DNA of 64,000 nucleotides from Manis javanica (lineage: Eukaryota; Chordata; Mammalia; Pholidota; Manidae): the NCBI RefSeq assembly GCF_040802235.1, contig NC_133158.1, positions 156,004,401 through 156,068,400 on the forward strand, in the 5' to 3' direction. The position numbers and the translations under genes were made by a program. The notes beneath the pieces are model-generated. The model saw nothing but the letters and a program-made list of their open reading frames with translations. It had not been told where the DNA came from and ran no database searches. This document shows positions 11,931 to 24,215 of the stretch, piece by piece. The first letter of the stretch is position 1. The number at the start of each line of letters is the position of its first letter.

Positions 11931-12477
11931 AGGTAAAGGAGGATAAAAGGAACATTTATTAATTATTTTATTAAATTCTTAATATTTAAATGTTCAGTAA
12001 ACATACATTTATGAGTTAATTTTGTAATTGTAATAGTATATATATGTATTTTAATTTGGGAAAAAGAAAGTAAGTAATTCATAAGGCAACAAAATAAAAC
12101 TTAAAATCCAAACACAAATAAAGACTTGAAATCAAAATGATGACTATAACATCAGTAAATTACACATAAATAAATTATGAATATAGTATAAATTAAAACC
12201 TGCTTATAATTCTAAGTCTGTATTTTGAAAATTAAAACTTGAAAATAAACAGGGGTAAACAAATATGATGGCCATGTGTTTTTCTTTTGTTTTGTTTTAT
12301 TTTATACTGTCATGGGAATTACTAAAGAAATAAGAAATAAATGAAACTATTTGGAACACTTGAGGATTGTGACATTCTGGGTTAGTCCATCCCCAGAACA
12401 ACTGAAAATTCACCATAAAATTATCAACATTTAAAATTTTACTTTAATTCAAGTAAAAATATTTCTAAAATACAGAC
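11931..12477. other. Unassigned AT-rich DNA
   Basis: Nothing recognisable. Long A/T stretches are present, including a TTTTCTTTTGTTTTGTTTTATTTTAT run near 12283. Confidence 0.5.
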
Positions 12478-12495
12478 TCCAGACTTTCTTTTTAT

Positions 12496-12591
12496 CTTTT
12501 TATTATTTTTATTGATGTATAGTTGATATACAAAGTCTCCTGACTTTTTATTATTTTTATTGATGTATAGTTGATATACAAAGTCTCCTGA
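12496..12591. repeat. Perfect 48-bp tandem duplication of an L1 3'-end piece
   Basis: Two identical 48-bp units (12496-12543 and 12544-12591) are followed by a shrunken third copy (12592-12617, keeping 'TACAAAGGCTCCTGAC'). Each unit contains 'TTTTATTGATGTATAGTTGATATACAA', an antisense L1 3'-end signature of laurasiatherian-type L1s. Complete identity in otherwise diverged DNA means the duplication is recent. Confidence 0.95.
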
Positions 12592-12617
12592 CTTTGTAAA
12601 TACAAAGGCTCCTGACT

Positions 12618-15600
12618 CTGAGCCTTGCTCAGTTAGATTATTAATTTTATTTTACTCAACATAAAAAAATATCATCAGACAAGATAATAATAAGCTCAGA
12701 ATTGGTTGAAATATGAAGTTCAACTTTTCCATTTATGTATTTCTATGAAATAATGATAACTGTCCTTATTGAATGGTTAAGTAAACTGAAAAACAGACTA
12801 ATAACCCAAATAGAGATATGGAAAGTTATGTAGGAGTACAATATATATAAGCTTGTATGACAATTTTGAAAATTAACTCTGTATTTTGAAAATTAACATA
12901 TGGACATAAGAAAAAAAATATATGACGGCCAGAATTTTTACTTTATCCCCTTCTAGAATCTACTGTAGGCAAAAGAAAACACAAAATGAAAGATTGCTAT
13001 GGTCTTTGAAATGTCGAATGCTATCACTTTCCACTAATATTCATAGACTGGCAGCCCCTCTTGTAATTGGCTATTTCTAATTGTGACTCTGATGCTGGGT
13101 GACTAAGTTCAAGACATTTTGAATTAAGCAAAAATAAATCATTTCAATAAAATAAATTAAATAAATCATCTTTGAATGGTAGCTCCAGAGGGTTTTTGAT
13201 AAGTAAAAGTCAATTTGAACTTTGCCTCGTTAGTTTTCTTTGCAGGGGTCTTGCTTCCTTCATTCACATTTTGAACCATGCTCCAAACAGGTATTATTGC
13301 AAGGTGACTGGGGCTAGAATTCATGGTAACTGGTCATGTGATTACATATTTTCATAAAATATTTGCAGTAGAATTTTTAGAGCACCTTTTTGTAGTGAGA
13401 GACTGACTGTATGAAATAAACTTATATTCATCCTTTAAAAATTTAGTTCCCCAAATATTTAGTTCTGGAAGGGAACTCAACACAGCATTTTGTTTCTGAG
13501 GCTTCCAAATTCTCTTTTAAAAATCCACCATCCCAATCACACACTGGGGAGCAAAGGCCAGTACAATTCACTGCAAATGTACATTACTCAACTTCTCAGT
13601 GCCACTGAGTATCTCCTAGCTTGGTTTCATAAGACACCAAAGCATAAAAACAGCCAACCTTCATGATCCTGAGAAACCTTAGAAACAACAATGGGTAAGA
13701 CAGTAATTTATGTACTGAATACCCCTCTGTCTTATTCAGCATATTTTGTAGAGTATCTCATTTTCTAAAGTACATTGACAGGTCACCTTTAATGAAATCA
13801 AAGCCTTTAAGGGGAGGACTGATGATATTGCAGCCCTGATATTCTCTCTCTACCAGATGGACATAGCATTAGCTGCTTAACTTAGCACAATGTTAGCTGC
13901 AAGATGCATGAGTTCCAAAATGATTCTAAGTGTTCATTTAACATGAGGCTTCCTTTGAGAAAAGGCTACCAGTGGTGCATAATTGTGCCAAATGTGCAGC
14001 AGTTTTCATAATGTGGGCTATGATCTACTAGGAACTCAGTCCTGCTATTGCTCTCTTTAGGGAGACTTCTAAAATTCTGCTCTTACTGTGAATAGTAGCC
14101 TGAAATAGTTAGAGGTTACTGGAAATCTCCTGGAAAAGTTGCTACGCATGTAATGAAGTGTTCTTAATGTAAGTCACAGTAATGTGTTTATCAATTGGAT
14201 TGTCCTTAGATAACCACAAGATGGGGCATCCAACATATCATTTCTTCTTCTTTAATATGTTGTCATTTTATTCTGTATATTGTGGCTGTAGTTATAATTG
14301 AATATTAAAAATGAAATAATCATTGCTTTGGTCAATAACTGGAATATTTTTTGTGTACTGACAGAGACCCTATTTCCATGGTATTGGTGATACAATGGAA
14401 TCTGACTTTATGAAGATGTAGATGTGTACAGACGCACACCTTTCCCATGAAGATTTCAGTTCACTATTCACATATTTGTGCTTGTGTGTGTGAGAGAAAG
14501 AGAGTGTGTGTGTATGTTCCAGGGTTGACATTCACCCATTTAAGCAGCAAACCCAGTAACCATTTCCCAAAGTACTGCCACATTCTGTAACTGTTCAGGC
14601 AGGAAGAGAAGAGCTCTTTATTGAACTGAACCAACCAGGGGCCTTTAAAGGAAGCAGAATGCAATCACCCAAATTGAAATTTGGCCAGGACACTGCAAGT
14701 TAGTGCCTCCACTCTTCCAGAAAGTACCAGGACTCTGGTTTTGTCTTATCTGAAAGTTGATGCCTATAGTCAAAAAGTGCCTTGCTTTCATACATCATTA
14801 GGCAATCCAGAGCTAAAGCTGCCATTAAAAAAAAAATGTAACTGGACAAATAGTGGATTGGTGCAACTGGTCCCCATTGGGGTGGTTATTGTTTCATTTT
14901 TTGACAGAAAAAAATAAGGATTAATTTTTTTTTCTCAGACCAGTTCACAGTTTCCTTTCTTGCTTCAATTACCAACAAACATATTGCATTCAAATGCTTA
15001 TTTATCATGAATATCGATCCTGTCTCTTACCAAAGTAAAAAAAGATCAACAATAATTTCATTCTGTTAGTGCATTTTAAATTTTTGATATTAGCAAAGCT
15101 TCCTTACACAATCAGATAATTCAAATATTAGTGAACTTATATGCAAGGATTATCGTAAATATTTAAGATAATAAATAGAGAATGTCAGTATTAATAGAGA
15201 TAAGCTGCATGGTTGGTGTCTAATTACCAATTGAAGAAGGTAGAATCTTCATAATCCAGGGGAAAATCAGTACTTGATACTATTCAGTTATAATCTAAAT
15301 ATATTTCAATATTCAACATATTTCAATTGCAATTTCTAAAAATAGTACAATTTCAGTATATGTTTCAAGGAGACCTAATAAATAGATAATAAATGTGTCA
15401 TTAAAAAGGAAAAGCCTTAAAGCATTTTTAGTAGCTTTAATTATTGTAATAAGATTTAGTTCTTATTAACTAAGGAAATATTAAAGGAAAGGTAATTCTG
15501 ATGTTAGTTAAAAGTAATGAAAAAGTAATTCAATTTACGAGTGTAATAGTTTTCAATTTAAGTTTTATGTTTCAAATATCACACAATTATCCAAGTCTCT

Positions 15601-16860
15601 ACTTGTGAGTGGAATTTATTTTCTCATTTATCCTTATACTCATAGAACTAATCCCAAAGTTACTCTTAAATGTAGTGCTCAAGCTTTTCTACTTCTGTTC
15701 AGGTCAGGGGGCCAGAACACTATTCTCATGAGGTCAGGGTCATCCTCATTAGCGTTGCTCTGTTCTGAGACAGCAGATCATGCTTTATGTCTTGAGAAGC
15801 CTGGGGTGCCTGGAAGGAAAGCAGATGGATCCAGAAAAATCTATCATAGCTATAAGTGCCCCTACTAATGGCAGGTCAGGACTGCCATTTTCATATACAA
15901 AAAATAGCATATTATTACTCTTCAGCCTCTACGTTCTTCTTAAATTTACTCATTGGAAAAAAAAAATGCCTATGTCAAGGATAAGCCAGAAAAAAGTACA
16001 TTTTAATTTGAAAAGTTATGTTCCTCTGAGAGTAAAGGTAGAATATTTTAAAAATATTAAAATTATCCTTATAAAATAGGTGTAATTAAAATTTCTTTAC
16101 AGAAAATTTAGTGACATGAAGAAACTCTCATAATATAATTTTAATTAAATCATTCTCATAGTACACTGCTAAATTATAAAATTATATATAATAAATATAT
16201 ATTAATATATATTTCTATATATTGATTATGTAATCTATTATAATCATTATGGCATTAATATATAATATTTTATAACAGCATAATATTATGTATTACTTAC
16301 ATTAAATATATTGTAGTGCATGACTCTAATAATTCCAAAGTAATATGACATATAATTATATCCCTGAAGAATATTTGTGAATAACAATGACAACATACAA
16401 AAGACAGCAGAACCAAGGGACAGAATAAGAGGAGAAAAAGGGAGGAACAGAAGATAAGGGAAGTCAGGAGTGACTGAAAAATGACATAATTTGGTGCTCT
16501 GGATTCAAGTACATCTGAACTAGGCCTCATTTAACTCATAGAATTTTAATTACATAAAATTATAAATCCGCCCTTTTTTTCTTAAATTGATTTGAGTTAA
16601 AGACCCAAAAGATTCCTTACTAAAACATCTGATACTGTCTCAGTTAATAAGTAATTAACTAAACTAAAGAAATAAATTACATAGTACTTTAAAATTGAAA
16701 GCATGTGTGTTCATGCTTACACAATGTTTTGAGATTCCAATGTGTATGTACTTCTTATTTTGCGGGGTTGTTATTTCACTTAAAAAGAGAAAAACATATA
16801 TAATCAACATTTTTAGTATCATAATGTCTTTAAAGCATGTTTAATAATTAATAAAAATAC
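12618..16860. other. Unassigned DNA, 4.2 kb
   Basis: No gene or nameable transposon. A TG/AG-rich low-complexity stretch lies at 14477-14515. GC-richer, non-repetitive patches at about 14520-14900 and 15620-15880 look as if they could be conserved non-coding sequence, but single-sequence inspection cannot show this. Frames at 14681-14917 and 15605-15868 have no recognisable domain. Confidence 0.45.
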
Positions 16861-17985
16861 ACAAGAGGAAAGACAACCTACAGAACAGGGAAAATATTTG
16901 CAAACCATATATCTAATAAGGGGTTAATATCCAAAATATGTGATTTTACAACTCAATAACAAAAAATCATTATCTGATTAAAAAATAGGTAAAGGACTTA
17001 AAAAGACAGTTTTCTACAGATGTACAAATGACCAAGAAGTACATGAAAAGGTACTCAACACCACTAATCATCATGGACTGCAAATGAGAACCAAAATGGG
17101 ATACCTCTTCACACCTGCTGGAAGAGCTTTTATGAAAAAGACAAGGGTTAACAAGTGTTGGTGAGGATGTAGGAAACAGGGATCCCTCCTGCATTGTTGT
17201 TGGGAATGTAAATTGGTGCAGCAACTATGGAAAACAGTATGGAGTCACTCAAAACACTAAAAATAAACAATCATCCAGCAGTCCCACTTCCATGTCTGAA
17301 GGAAATGAAATCACTATGTCAAAATGATAATCGGCATTCCGGGTCATTGCAGCATTATTCACAATCTTCAAGATACAGAAACAACCTAAGTGTCCATCAA
17401 GAGACGAAAGGATAAAAAAATGTGATACACCCCCCCATATATATATATATATATATATATATGCATATATATAATGTAATGTTGTTCAATCATGAAAAAG
17501 AAGGAAATCCTTCCATTTGTGATGACATGGATGAACCTGGAGAACATTGTGCTAAGTGAAATAAGCCAGACAGAGAAAGACAAATAGCATATGAACTCAT
17601 TCATATGTGGAATCTTAAAAAGAAAAAAGGTTGAACTCATAGAAACAGATAATAGACTGATGGTTACCAGGTGCTGGGGAAATAGGGAGATGCAGGTCAA
17701 AGGGTATTCACCTTTATTTATATAGGAATAAATTCTGGGGATCTGATCTATACCATGATAACTGTAGTTAATAAAATGTATTAAATATTTGAAATTTGCT
17801 AAGACAGTAGATCTTCAGCATTCTCACCAGAGATACACACAAAAGTAACTATATGAGGTGGTGGATGTGTTAACCTGATAGTGGTAACTGGTTTTTGATG
17901 TATACCTATATCAGATCATCATGTTGTATACTTTAAATATATACACTTTTTTTGTCAATTGTACCTCAGTAAAGTTGGGAAAAGT
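16861..17985 (+). mobile_element. 5'-truncated L1, sense, ORF2 3' end and 3' UTR
   Basis: The plus strand reads as degenerate L1 in sense: 'GGAAAATATTTGCAAACCATATATCTAATAAGGGGTTAATATCC', then 'TGGGAATGTAAATTGGTGCAGC', 'GTGTCCATCAAGAGACGAA', 'GATGACATGGATGAACCTGGAGAACATTGTGCTAAGTGAAATAAGCCAGACAGA', then the 3' UTR ending at about 17985 in 'CCTCAGTAAAGTTGGGAAAA'. Numerous stops and indels break ORF2. The 5' end is truncated within ORF2. No clear target duplication was found. An (AT)n microsatellite has expanded inside the element. Confidence 0.9.
17437..17462. repeat. (AT)13 microsatellite inside L1
   Basis: A pure AT run preceded by a C7 run, followed by GCATATATATA. It has expanded within the L1 ORF2 3' region. 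Confidence 0.95.
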
Positions 17986-19559
17986 GTAATAGAGACATTT
18001 TATACAGTACTGTTCATTAGGTATAAAATAAAAATTTAAATATTACCCATTTATTTAGTAAATGTACTGAACTTAATGTGTGACAGTGAGATACTGATGG
18101 TACAAAGATAGCTCAGGTGTTTTTGGATGCACAGGAAGAGCATACGATCTAGAGTGGTGGAGACAGAAAAGAGAGAGTCAAGGAACAAAGAGTTTGCACC
18201 CCAGAGTTGACACTGACAAGCATCTTAATTATGGTAGAGATAGATTATAGATAGATGATGATGATGATGAAGATAGATAGATAGATGATAGATAATAGAC
18301 ATAAAGCCATGTCCATTTGATACATATATGTTAAAATACATTGCTGGTTGCCTTAAGTAGTCCAGTAAAGGTTCTTTCTTCCCACTTCAAAAGTACTTAA
18401 AAATCCAAATATACTTTACTTGGAGGCTTAAATAGTTTCCAAGTACTGTAACATGCCAAGATGAAGTTCCCATGAAAACACTCTTTTCATTTCCTCCTTA
18501 TATATGGTAAAAATAGGGAAAGACCCTGGATGGATAAAGCATGGAGAAAGGGAATTTTTAGAGAGGTGGGTTGACGGGGAAGTTTTCTGGACCATTCCTG
18601 GCTGCTGCCTTGCTTGGAAGAACTGTGACAGTTCTGAAAGTCACCTGCAGACTGAAGCAGTGGTCCTTTGCTGTGCCTGATGTGTCTGGAAGCGTGCTGT
18701 CTCCAGTGCAAAGGACTGAAGGACATCGCTCTCCCGATTGCTGAACTCATTCCTCAGTCTAAAAACATCTGAATTTACAAATCAAATAGTGAGAGTCCAT
18801 GATAGAGTAGATCTGTCTGCTTCCATTTTCACTGTGAAAACATCAGCCAACATTTTTCCTGCTTGATGAACCCATCTAGTCTTCTTTCGCTTTCCATCCC
18901 TCCTGCTGCTTATGTACCAGCAAATCATGACAGTGTATGGATGCCTTGCTTCCGAAACTGCTGAACTGGGGTCCCAGCTCTTTAACTTTCGAAGCTCTGG
19001 CTGAGCTTACAGAATTGTCATTGTATGTTAAACTTTCAGGAAAACTGTTCTCTGGAGGATTCCTGTAGAATACTGCACTTAGTTCTTCTTAAAGGGAAGG
19101 TAACCCAAGCAAAAATAACAGACTATTAGAATGAGGAAAATGAATTCCAGAAAGCACAGCAGAGGAAACCCTTTCAGACTGTAAACTGCTATTTTAGTAA
19201 GTTTTGTAGAAAAACATGATTGAGTTGATCACTAATTGTTTCAAAAAGGGGTGGACTCAGGCTATGTGTGGCTGATATTCACATAACTAGGTGAGACACT
19301 ATGAAAATCATATAAAATATTATAAATAAAAAATAAGAATTAATGCATATTTATTTATAATGAGAAAAGAAATAACAACAGATTAAATTTTTTCAGAAAG
19401 TTGACCAAAAGGTAACATACACCAGAAATAAAGGAGACCATGCAAGCTTCATAGCACCTCAGGTTTATAATTTAAATTACAATCCACTCTGGTTCCAAAT
19501 GGGTTCCCAAGATATTCTAAACAACTGTCCATTCTCATTTGCATCCTCTTTTTATTCTA
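17986..19559. other. Unassigned DNA
   Basis: Contains the GATA/GATG microsatellite listed separately. A moderately GC-rich, CpG-bearing patch at about 18540-19080 matches no repeat I know. The minus-strand frame 18487-18750 within it has no recognisable domain. Confidence 0.45.
18238..18300. repeat. GATA/GATG microsatellite
   Basis: Compound tetra- and trinucleotide repeat: imperfect GATA units, a (GATGAT)n core, then further GATA units. Confidence 0.9.
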
Positions 19560-21135
19560 GTGCTTTCTCTTAAGCACATCATCTCTATCCATGTTTAAAT
19601 GTGCTCAAGTCTCGGCAAGCTTGGCTTTTAATAATTTCCCCACAACCTTTCTCCCCCTCTTAGTACTGTCCTACCTCTCTGCAACCACACTCCGGTCTGA
19701 CCTTGTTCTGGCCCATTCTGACTCAGAATCTTTCAGAAAGCTGGCCTGTACCTTCACCAGAACATTTCTTGCTAAGAACAACCTAAGGTTATCAATGGCC
19801 TATATATGTATATATACCCAAATAAATCCTTGTCTTCACTTAACTTTTCAGCCTGATTTCATTATTTAACATTCTCTTTACCTGAAGCACCTTTCTCTTG
19901 CCTTTGGTTGGTACCATACTCTGTCTTTTCATTTTCTTTCTGGCTATTCATTTTCATTCTCTCTTCCTAGCTTATCTTCCTCTACTTAGTTATTAAATGT
20001 GGGAATTCTTCAAGATTCAGCCTAAGCTTCTTTTCTTCTAATTTTATTATCTAAAAATTCTCATTAAAGCCCATAGTTTTGATTGACATTTATGGAGAAG
20101 AGAATCACAGATTTTTATCTCCTGGCAACACCTGCCTTTTGGATACCTCCACTTGGTATTTCAAAGATCTCAAAGAGTGTTGTGGTCTTCCCCATCAGAC
20201 CTCACCCATGGCACCATCACCCATTCGGTTCTGTCTGTGAACATCCTGTGAGTCTGTTCTGACACCTGCCTTTCTCTCACATCTGAGTAAAGCCATCGTC
20301 CAATCCTGCCAATTACACCTTTTAAATAGTTCCTCAATTCACCCATGGCTCTTCATATGAACTCTTTAACCAATTCAAGTCACCATCATCCTATAGCTCA
20401 AGTACTATAAGAGTCTACTAAGGATCTTTCTATATCCACTGTTTCTACCCTATAATCCAATCACCACAGAGTTGTCAAAGAGATGTTTTTAAATTACAAA
20501 CCTGACCATTCACACTCATCTTAAATACTTCCAGGGAGTATCTGTTAGTTTAGGATACAGAACCAGAGCCTTCTCATAGCCTGCAACACCCTGCAGGGTC
20601 TGGCTCTGCTTATGGGCCATCTCACAAACCATTCCCCTCAATCTCCATGCTCCAGCCTTGCTGCCCACCTTTCACTTACAGAGGCCTGTTGTGCTCCTTC
20701 CCATCCAGTCTTTGTGCTCTTATATTCCCTTTTTTGGAATGCTGCTTATTTTCCACACAGCTGTGGAATCTGGGCAAAAACAAAACAACAAAAGCCCACT
20801 TCCTCAGGAAGGCCTCTTCTGAATTCTGCATCCACACCACCCACATCACTACCACATTGTGTCAGGTTTCCTTACTCCTGAAATGGAAAACTTCTCTTCA
20901 GGATTAGCAGCTAACTAAGTACGTAACTATATAGTCACAGTTTCATAGCATAATTAGTATCTTTTAAAATCCATAATTAATTTTTAACTCATATCATCTA
21001 TTCACATAAGAGCATTATGAGGGCAGGAACCCATTCTGAATGTCCTTAACATTGCATCACTGCCACCTAACCAATCGCCTGTCAGGTATTCATCTACTCA
21101 ATAAGCACTTGTTGAATGTTGAATGAAGTAGGCCC
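19560..21135 (+). mobile_element. Long L2 LINE fragment, sense, reaching the 3' end
   Basis: Pyrimidine-rich sequence follows L2 ORF2 and 3' end in order: a 'CCACACTCCGGTCTGACC' block (19690), 'GGATACCTCCACTTGGTATTTC' (20140), 'CAATCCTGCCAATTACACC' (20300), 'CCTGACCATTCACACTCATC' (20500), 'GCAGGGTCTGGCTCTGC' (20592), 'TTTTGGAATGCTGCTTATT' (20732), 'GGAAGGCCTCTTCTGAATTC' (20808), 'TGAGGGCAGGAACCCATTCTG' (21018), and ending in 'CTCAATAAGCACTTGTTGAATGTTGAATGAA'. Frames 20612-20881 and 20647-20907 are inside L2 and broken with respect to its reverse transcriptase. It is one of the longest single old repeats in the window. Confidence 0.75.
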
Positions 21136-22334
21136 TTAATCTTTACCTCCACTGGGAAGTGTGGCTCTGCATTAAAACAATAACATTATCAACACACTTG
21201 GCAAATATCCCAACTCCTGAGAGAACACCTCTAGGTACAGCCTAACTCCTCCTCAGTATTGGATTCTGTAACTCTCCGTATCTCCAGTTGGCCGGGCCTT
21301 CTTTGCTTTCTTTATTCGACTTTAAAAGTCTTTCTTCATATTATTTATCTTTCTACTGACCTAAAAATCCTCACAAGAGCCCACTTCTGTAAATGTCTTC
21401 CCTTCCCCCAACATCTGTCTACAACTTGAGGCATCAGAGGCTATGCCTGAGCCCCAGGAACCCAGGGACTAGGACACCTCCAGGTTCCTGCCATGCCTAG
21501 GGGACATATCAGACAGATAGAACTAGAAATAAGAGCTTCCAGTTAGTCCTACAGGCTTGACTTACAAAAATCAGCTCTTCTTAGATTCTTTATCATGCTC
21601 TAAATACATTTATCTCCTCCTTGTGCCCTATTATCACCAGTTATCCTATGCCCCAATCCTGCGCTCCTCACGAGGCTGATGTATTAATATACACTAATGG
21701 AAAATATATTTTAATTTAAACAGAGACCCTCTAGAAACAGTATTGTTTTGGAATGAGATCTTTCAACATCCTTCATTTGATACATTTTTGCTTGTACCTG
21801 TGTTAAGATTCGATTGTCTTCAGCTACCTATATAGATCAAATAATAATCTAACACTCTTCAAGAGTTAATATCAATTCTAAAAGATCCTTCCAGAGAGTG
21901 ATGTACTACCAAAGTTGAACTCATTGCAATACACAATGGTTTGTGTATTGAAAATAAATAGGACACGGCATCTGCCCGAGAGAACTCACCTCTGCTACTC
22001 AGAAGTCTGTTTGACAATAGGGAAATAGGCAATGGTTTCTTATTTATTCAAATCTTCATGAGAATATTTTAATGACAAATCTGCACATAAATTTAAAGCC
22101 TCCTAGGTACTAGACTACAGACCTCAAAAAGTGTTAGGAAAAGTTTTTATAACTTCATGGACTTCAGTGAGAATGAATCAACAAATAAGTAGAACAGGCC
22201 TTCTAACAGGATAACCACTTACATTAAATTAGTTATTCTAAATAGCTGTCTATGAAATAACATTGTTTCAAAGTAGCATACACATGGGTTTTTGATTATT
22301 ATTTATTTCCCTAACTCTCTATGATCAATAATAA
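21136..22334. other. Unassigned DNA, 1.2 kb
   Basis: Nothing nameable. The first half (to about 21660) is pyrimidine-rich and might be an undetected old LTR or LINE piece; the second half is AT-rich. Confidence 0.45.
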
Positions 22335-22545
22335 AGTAATAAGAGCTTTCATTTATTTGAGCACCTATCATGTGCAAGATGTTGCTCTCAGGGCTTGAAA
22401 TGCATTAGCTCGTTTATCTTCTTAATAAGTATTTGCATTAGCAGAGCAACAGTATGTGCATTTTACAGCTGAGGATAATGAGGTTCAATATTCAAAGTGT
22501 CTTAGCTAGTAAGTGGCAATGGAGATTCAGAACAAAGTATTAGAC
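22335..22545 (-). mobile_element. MIR SINE, antisense
   Basis: Reads as antisense MIR: 'TTTGAGCACCTATCATGTGC', 'CATTAGCTCGTTTATCTTCTTAATAAG', 'GCATTTTACAGCTGAGGATAATGAGG', then 'TAGCTAGTAAGTGGCA'. All blocks are in consensus order. Confidence 0.85.
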
Positions 22546-22546
22546 A

Positions 22547-22740
22547 AGTGGCTCTCGACTGGGGACACATTTAACAATGTCTGGAAACATTTCGCTGCCA
22601 CTGCTTGGAGGGTACTACTGACAACTATAGTGAGTGGAGGCTGGGGCTAGTGTCAAAGACTCTGTAATGCACAGGGTACCTCCCGATGACAAAGGATTAT
22701 TTGGCCCAAACGTCACTATTGCTGAGGTTGAAAAGATCTA
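22547..22740 (+). mobile_element. MER20-like hAT-Charlie element
   Basis: Matches the MER20 layout: 'GTGGCTCTCGACTGGGGACAC', 'AACAATGTCTGGAAACATTT', 'GGAGGGTACTACTGAC', 'TAATGCACAGGGTACCTCCCGATGACAAAGGATTATTTGGCCCAAA', ending 'TGCTGAGGTTGAAAAGATC', an inverted partner of the start. It is non-autonomous, so no transposase is expected. The frame at 22634-22873 runs through it by chance. Confidence 0.85.
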
Positions 22741-22888
22741 TACTAGACAAACCAAGGTGGCTCTAGAACATTTGCCAAAATATAAAGAGTTGAAGCAATT
22801 AAAAGAACATATGTCATCTACAGGAATTTTTTCAACAAATATCATAGACAGACCAAATATCTACTACATGTGACCTTCTGCAAACAGG

Positions 22889-23335
22889 TTGAAGTTGACA
22901 GGGTCACCACGCCTAGTGCCACAATGTGAGGTGGTCGTCGTTGCTGAGTCAAGTCAGGGACGAAGGGGCCTGGCTGTGTTTGGTCACATTTGCAATAACC
23001 CCAGGAGCGCCAATGCCGAGAATTACAGGGTGGGCGGAGGGAAGGCTGCGGTGTATCAGCGACAGAGATTCACAGTGACTTGTTCACTCAACGCTCGATT
23101 CACACAGTGAGAGATTAACTCAAAGCTATTCCTGGATAGAGTCAGAAACCCAAACTTTAGAGATTTAGGTGCCTCCAGATCCAAAGAAAGAAGACAGAGC
23201 TCTGAATCAGACAGTGACGCCAAGTAATTTCCACAAGTGACTCACTTCCCGGTCACTCAGAGAGGCCTGAAAGTGCAAGTAAGTGAATTCACAAATACAG
23301 AATCTGCGAATAAGGAGAACTGACTGCAATAAATA
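22889..23335 (-). mobile_element. Probable Tigger-like DNA transposon fragment
   Basis: Read on the minus strand the right end is 'CAGTCAGTTCTCCTTATTCGCAGATTC', typical of a TcMar-Tigger-type terminal inverted repeat (cagt...ttctccgtattcgcggattc). The interior is unusually rich in retained CpG for this window, as in Tigger elements. A second remnant with a similar end lies at 23700-23875. The left terminus is not seen and the family is uncertain. Confidence 0.5.
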
Positions 23336-23699
23336 ACTTGTGGGGAGATCCTTAGGATTATGTAAATATTCTGAACCTCATCTAACCACCCCCAAATCCC
23401 CGATTTACTATCCAGGTATTTTTTTCTTAATCTGTGTTTACAGTGGTTTCAAAATGGTGACTCCTAATTCTACTATTTCATTTATATTTATTAATCAGTA
23501 CTCTAATGTAAGGAACAACTTTCCCTTCTCCTACTTATTTATTTATCTGTTATTACTAGGGACTCATGAAATATAATTGTATTTAATGAATGATAACATG
23601 TTACCATTACTCTTCAATTTTTGTCTTACAATGGTCATTTTAGACAGTGAAATCTACAAAAGAGAAGAAAAATATGAGATATGTAACATTAAATTACTG
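23336..23699. other. Unassigned DNA between two Tigger-like ends
   Basis: AT-rich, with no recognised feature. It may be unique sequence or unrecognised transposon interior. Confidence 0.45.
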
Positions 23700-23875
23700 T
23701 GAAAGGGACTCCTGTTTACAGCATAAAAGATAAGACAAGAAGGCAGCATGTTGCCTAATGTAACCTCAGCTGGGACTTGCATGTCCTTGAGAGTTGATTT
23801 TGGGATTACAAATAAATTTAGCCAGTAGGCAAATTCACAAGAACAGAATCCGTGAATATGGAGTATTAGCTATAC
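23700..23875 (-). mobile_element. Second Tigger-like terminal fragment
   Basis: The minus strand reads 'TACTCCATATTCACGGATTCTG', then 'GCCTACTGGCTAAATTTATTTGTAATCCCAAAATCAA', then 'CCAGCTGAGGTTACATTAGGCAAC' and 'GCTGTAAACAGGAGTCCC'. This order matches a Tigger-type consensus from memory. It lies in the same orientation as the 22889-23335 fragment, so the two are separate copies or a broken tandem. Confidence 0.5.
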
Positions 23876-24089
23876 CAAAATCCTCACTGTCCCTAATAAA
23901 TTTTTATGATCAGAGAATTGCTAATCAAAACTATTATGAAACAGTTCAGTTGACTTTCTTTGTATTTATCATACAAATTTGGTGATTTTCCTGAAGATAT
24001 TAGACAACCGTATAGTGTTATTGGTCATAATTTGTGATTAAATTGTTTACTTGGCTGCAATCATCCTGCATTGAAATTTAGTATCATCA

Positions 24090-24215
24090 AGGCCAGTGGT
24101 TCTCAACTGAGGATATGTACCAGACTGACAGAGTTTTATAAAAATGCAGATTTCTAAGCCTTATTCCTTACTTACTGAATTTCTTTATTTAATATCCCAG
24201 GTGCATTCTTTGTAT
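24090..24215 (+). mobile_element. Partial MER5-like hAT-Charlie fragment
   Basis: Starts with 'GGCCAGTGGTTCTCAACTGAGG' and continues 'GTTTTATAAAAATGCAGATTTCTAAGCC', the 5' half of MER5-type elements. The 3' terminal repeat is degraded ('TATCCCAGGTGCATTC'). Confidence 0.7.

Noticed and set aside
17386..17700. 104-codon minus-strand frame
   Set aside because: It is antisense to the L1 ORF2 end and passes through the (AT)13 run, giving a YIYIYIY stretch.
20612..20907. Overlapping plus-strand frames of 86-89 codons
   Set aside because: The DNA is L2 in sense, in consensus order; the frames are chance ones through a decayed LINE.
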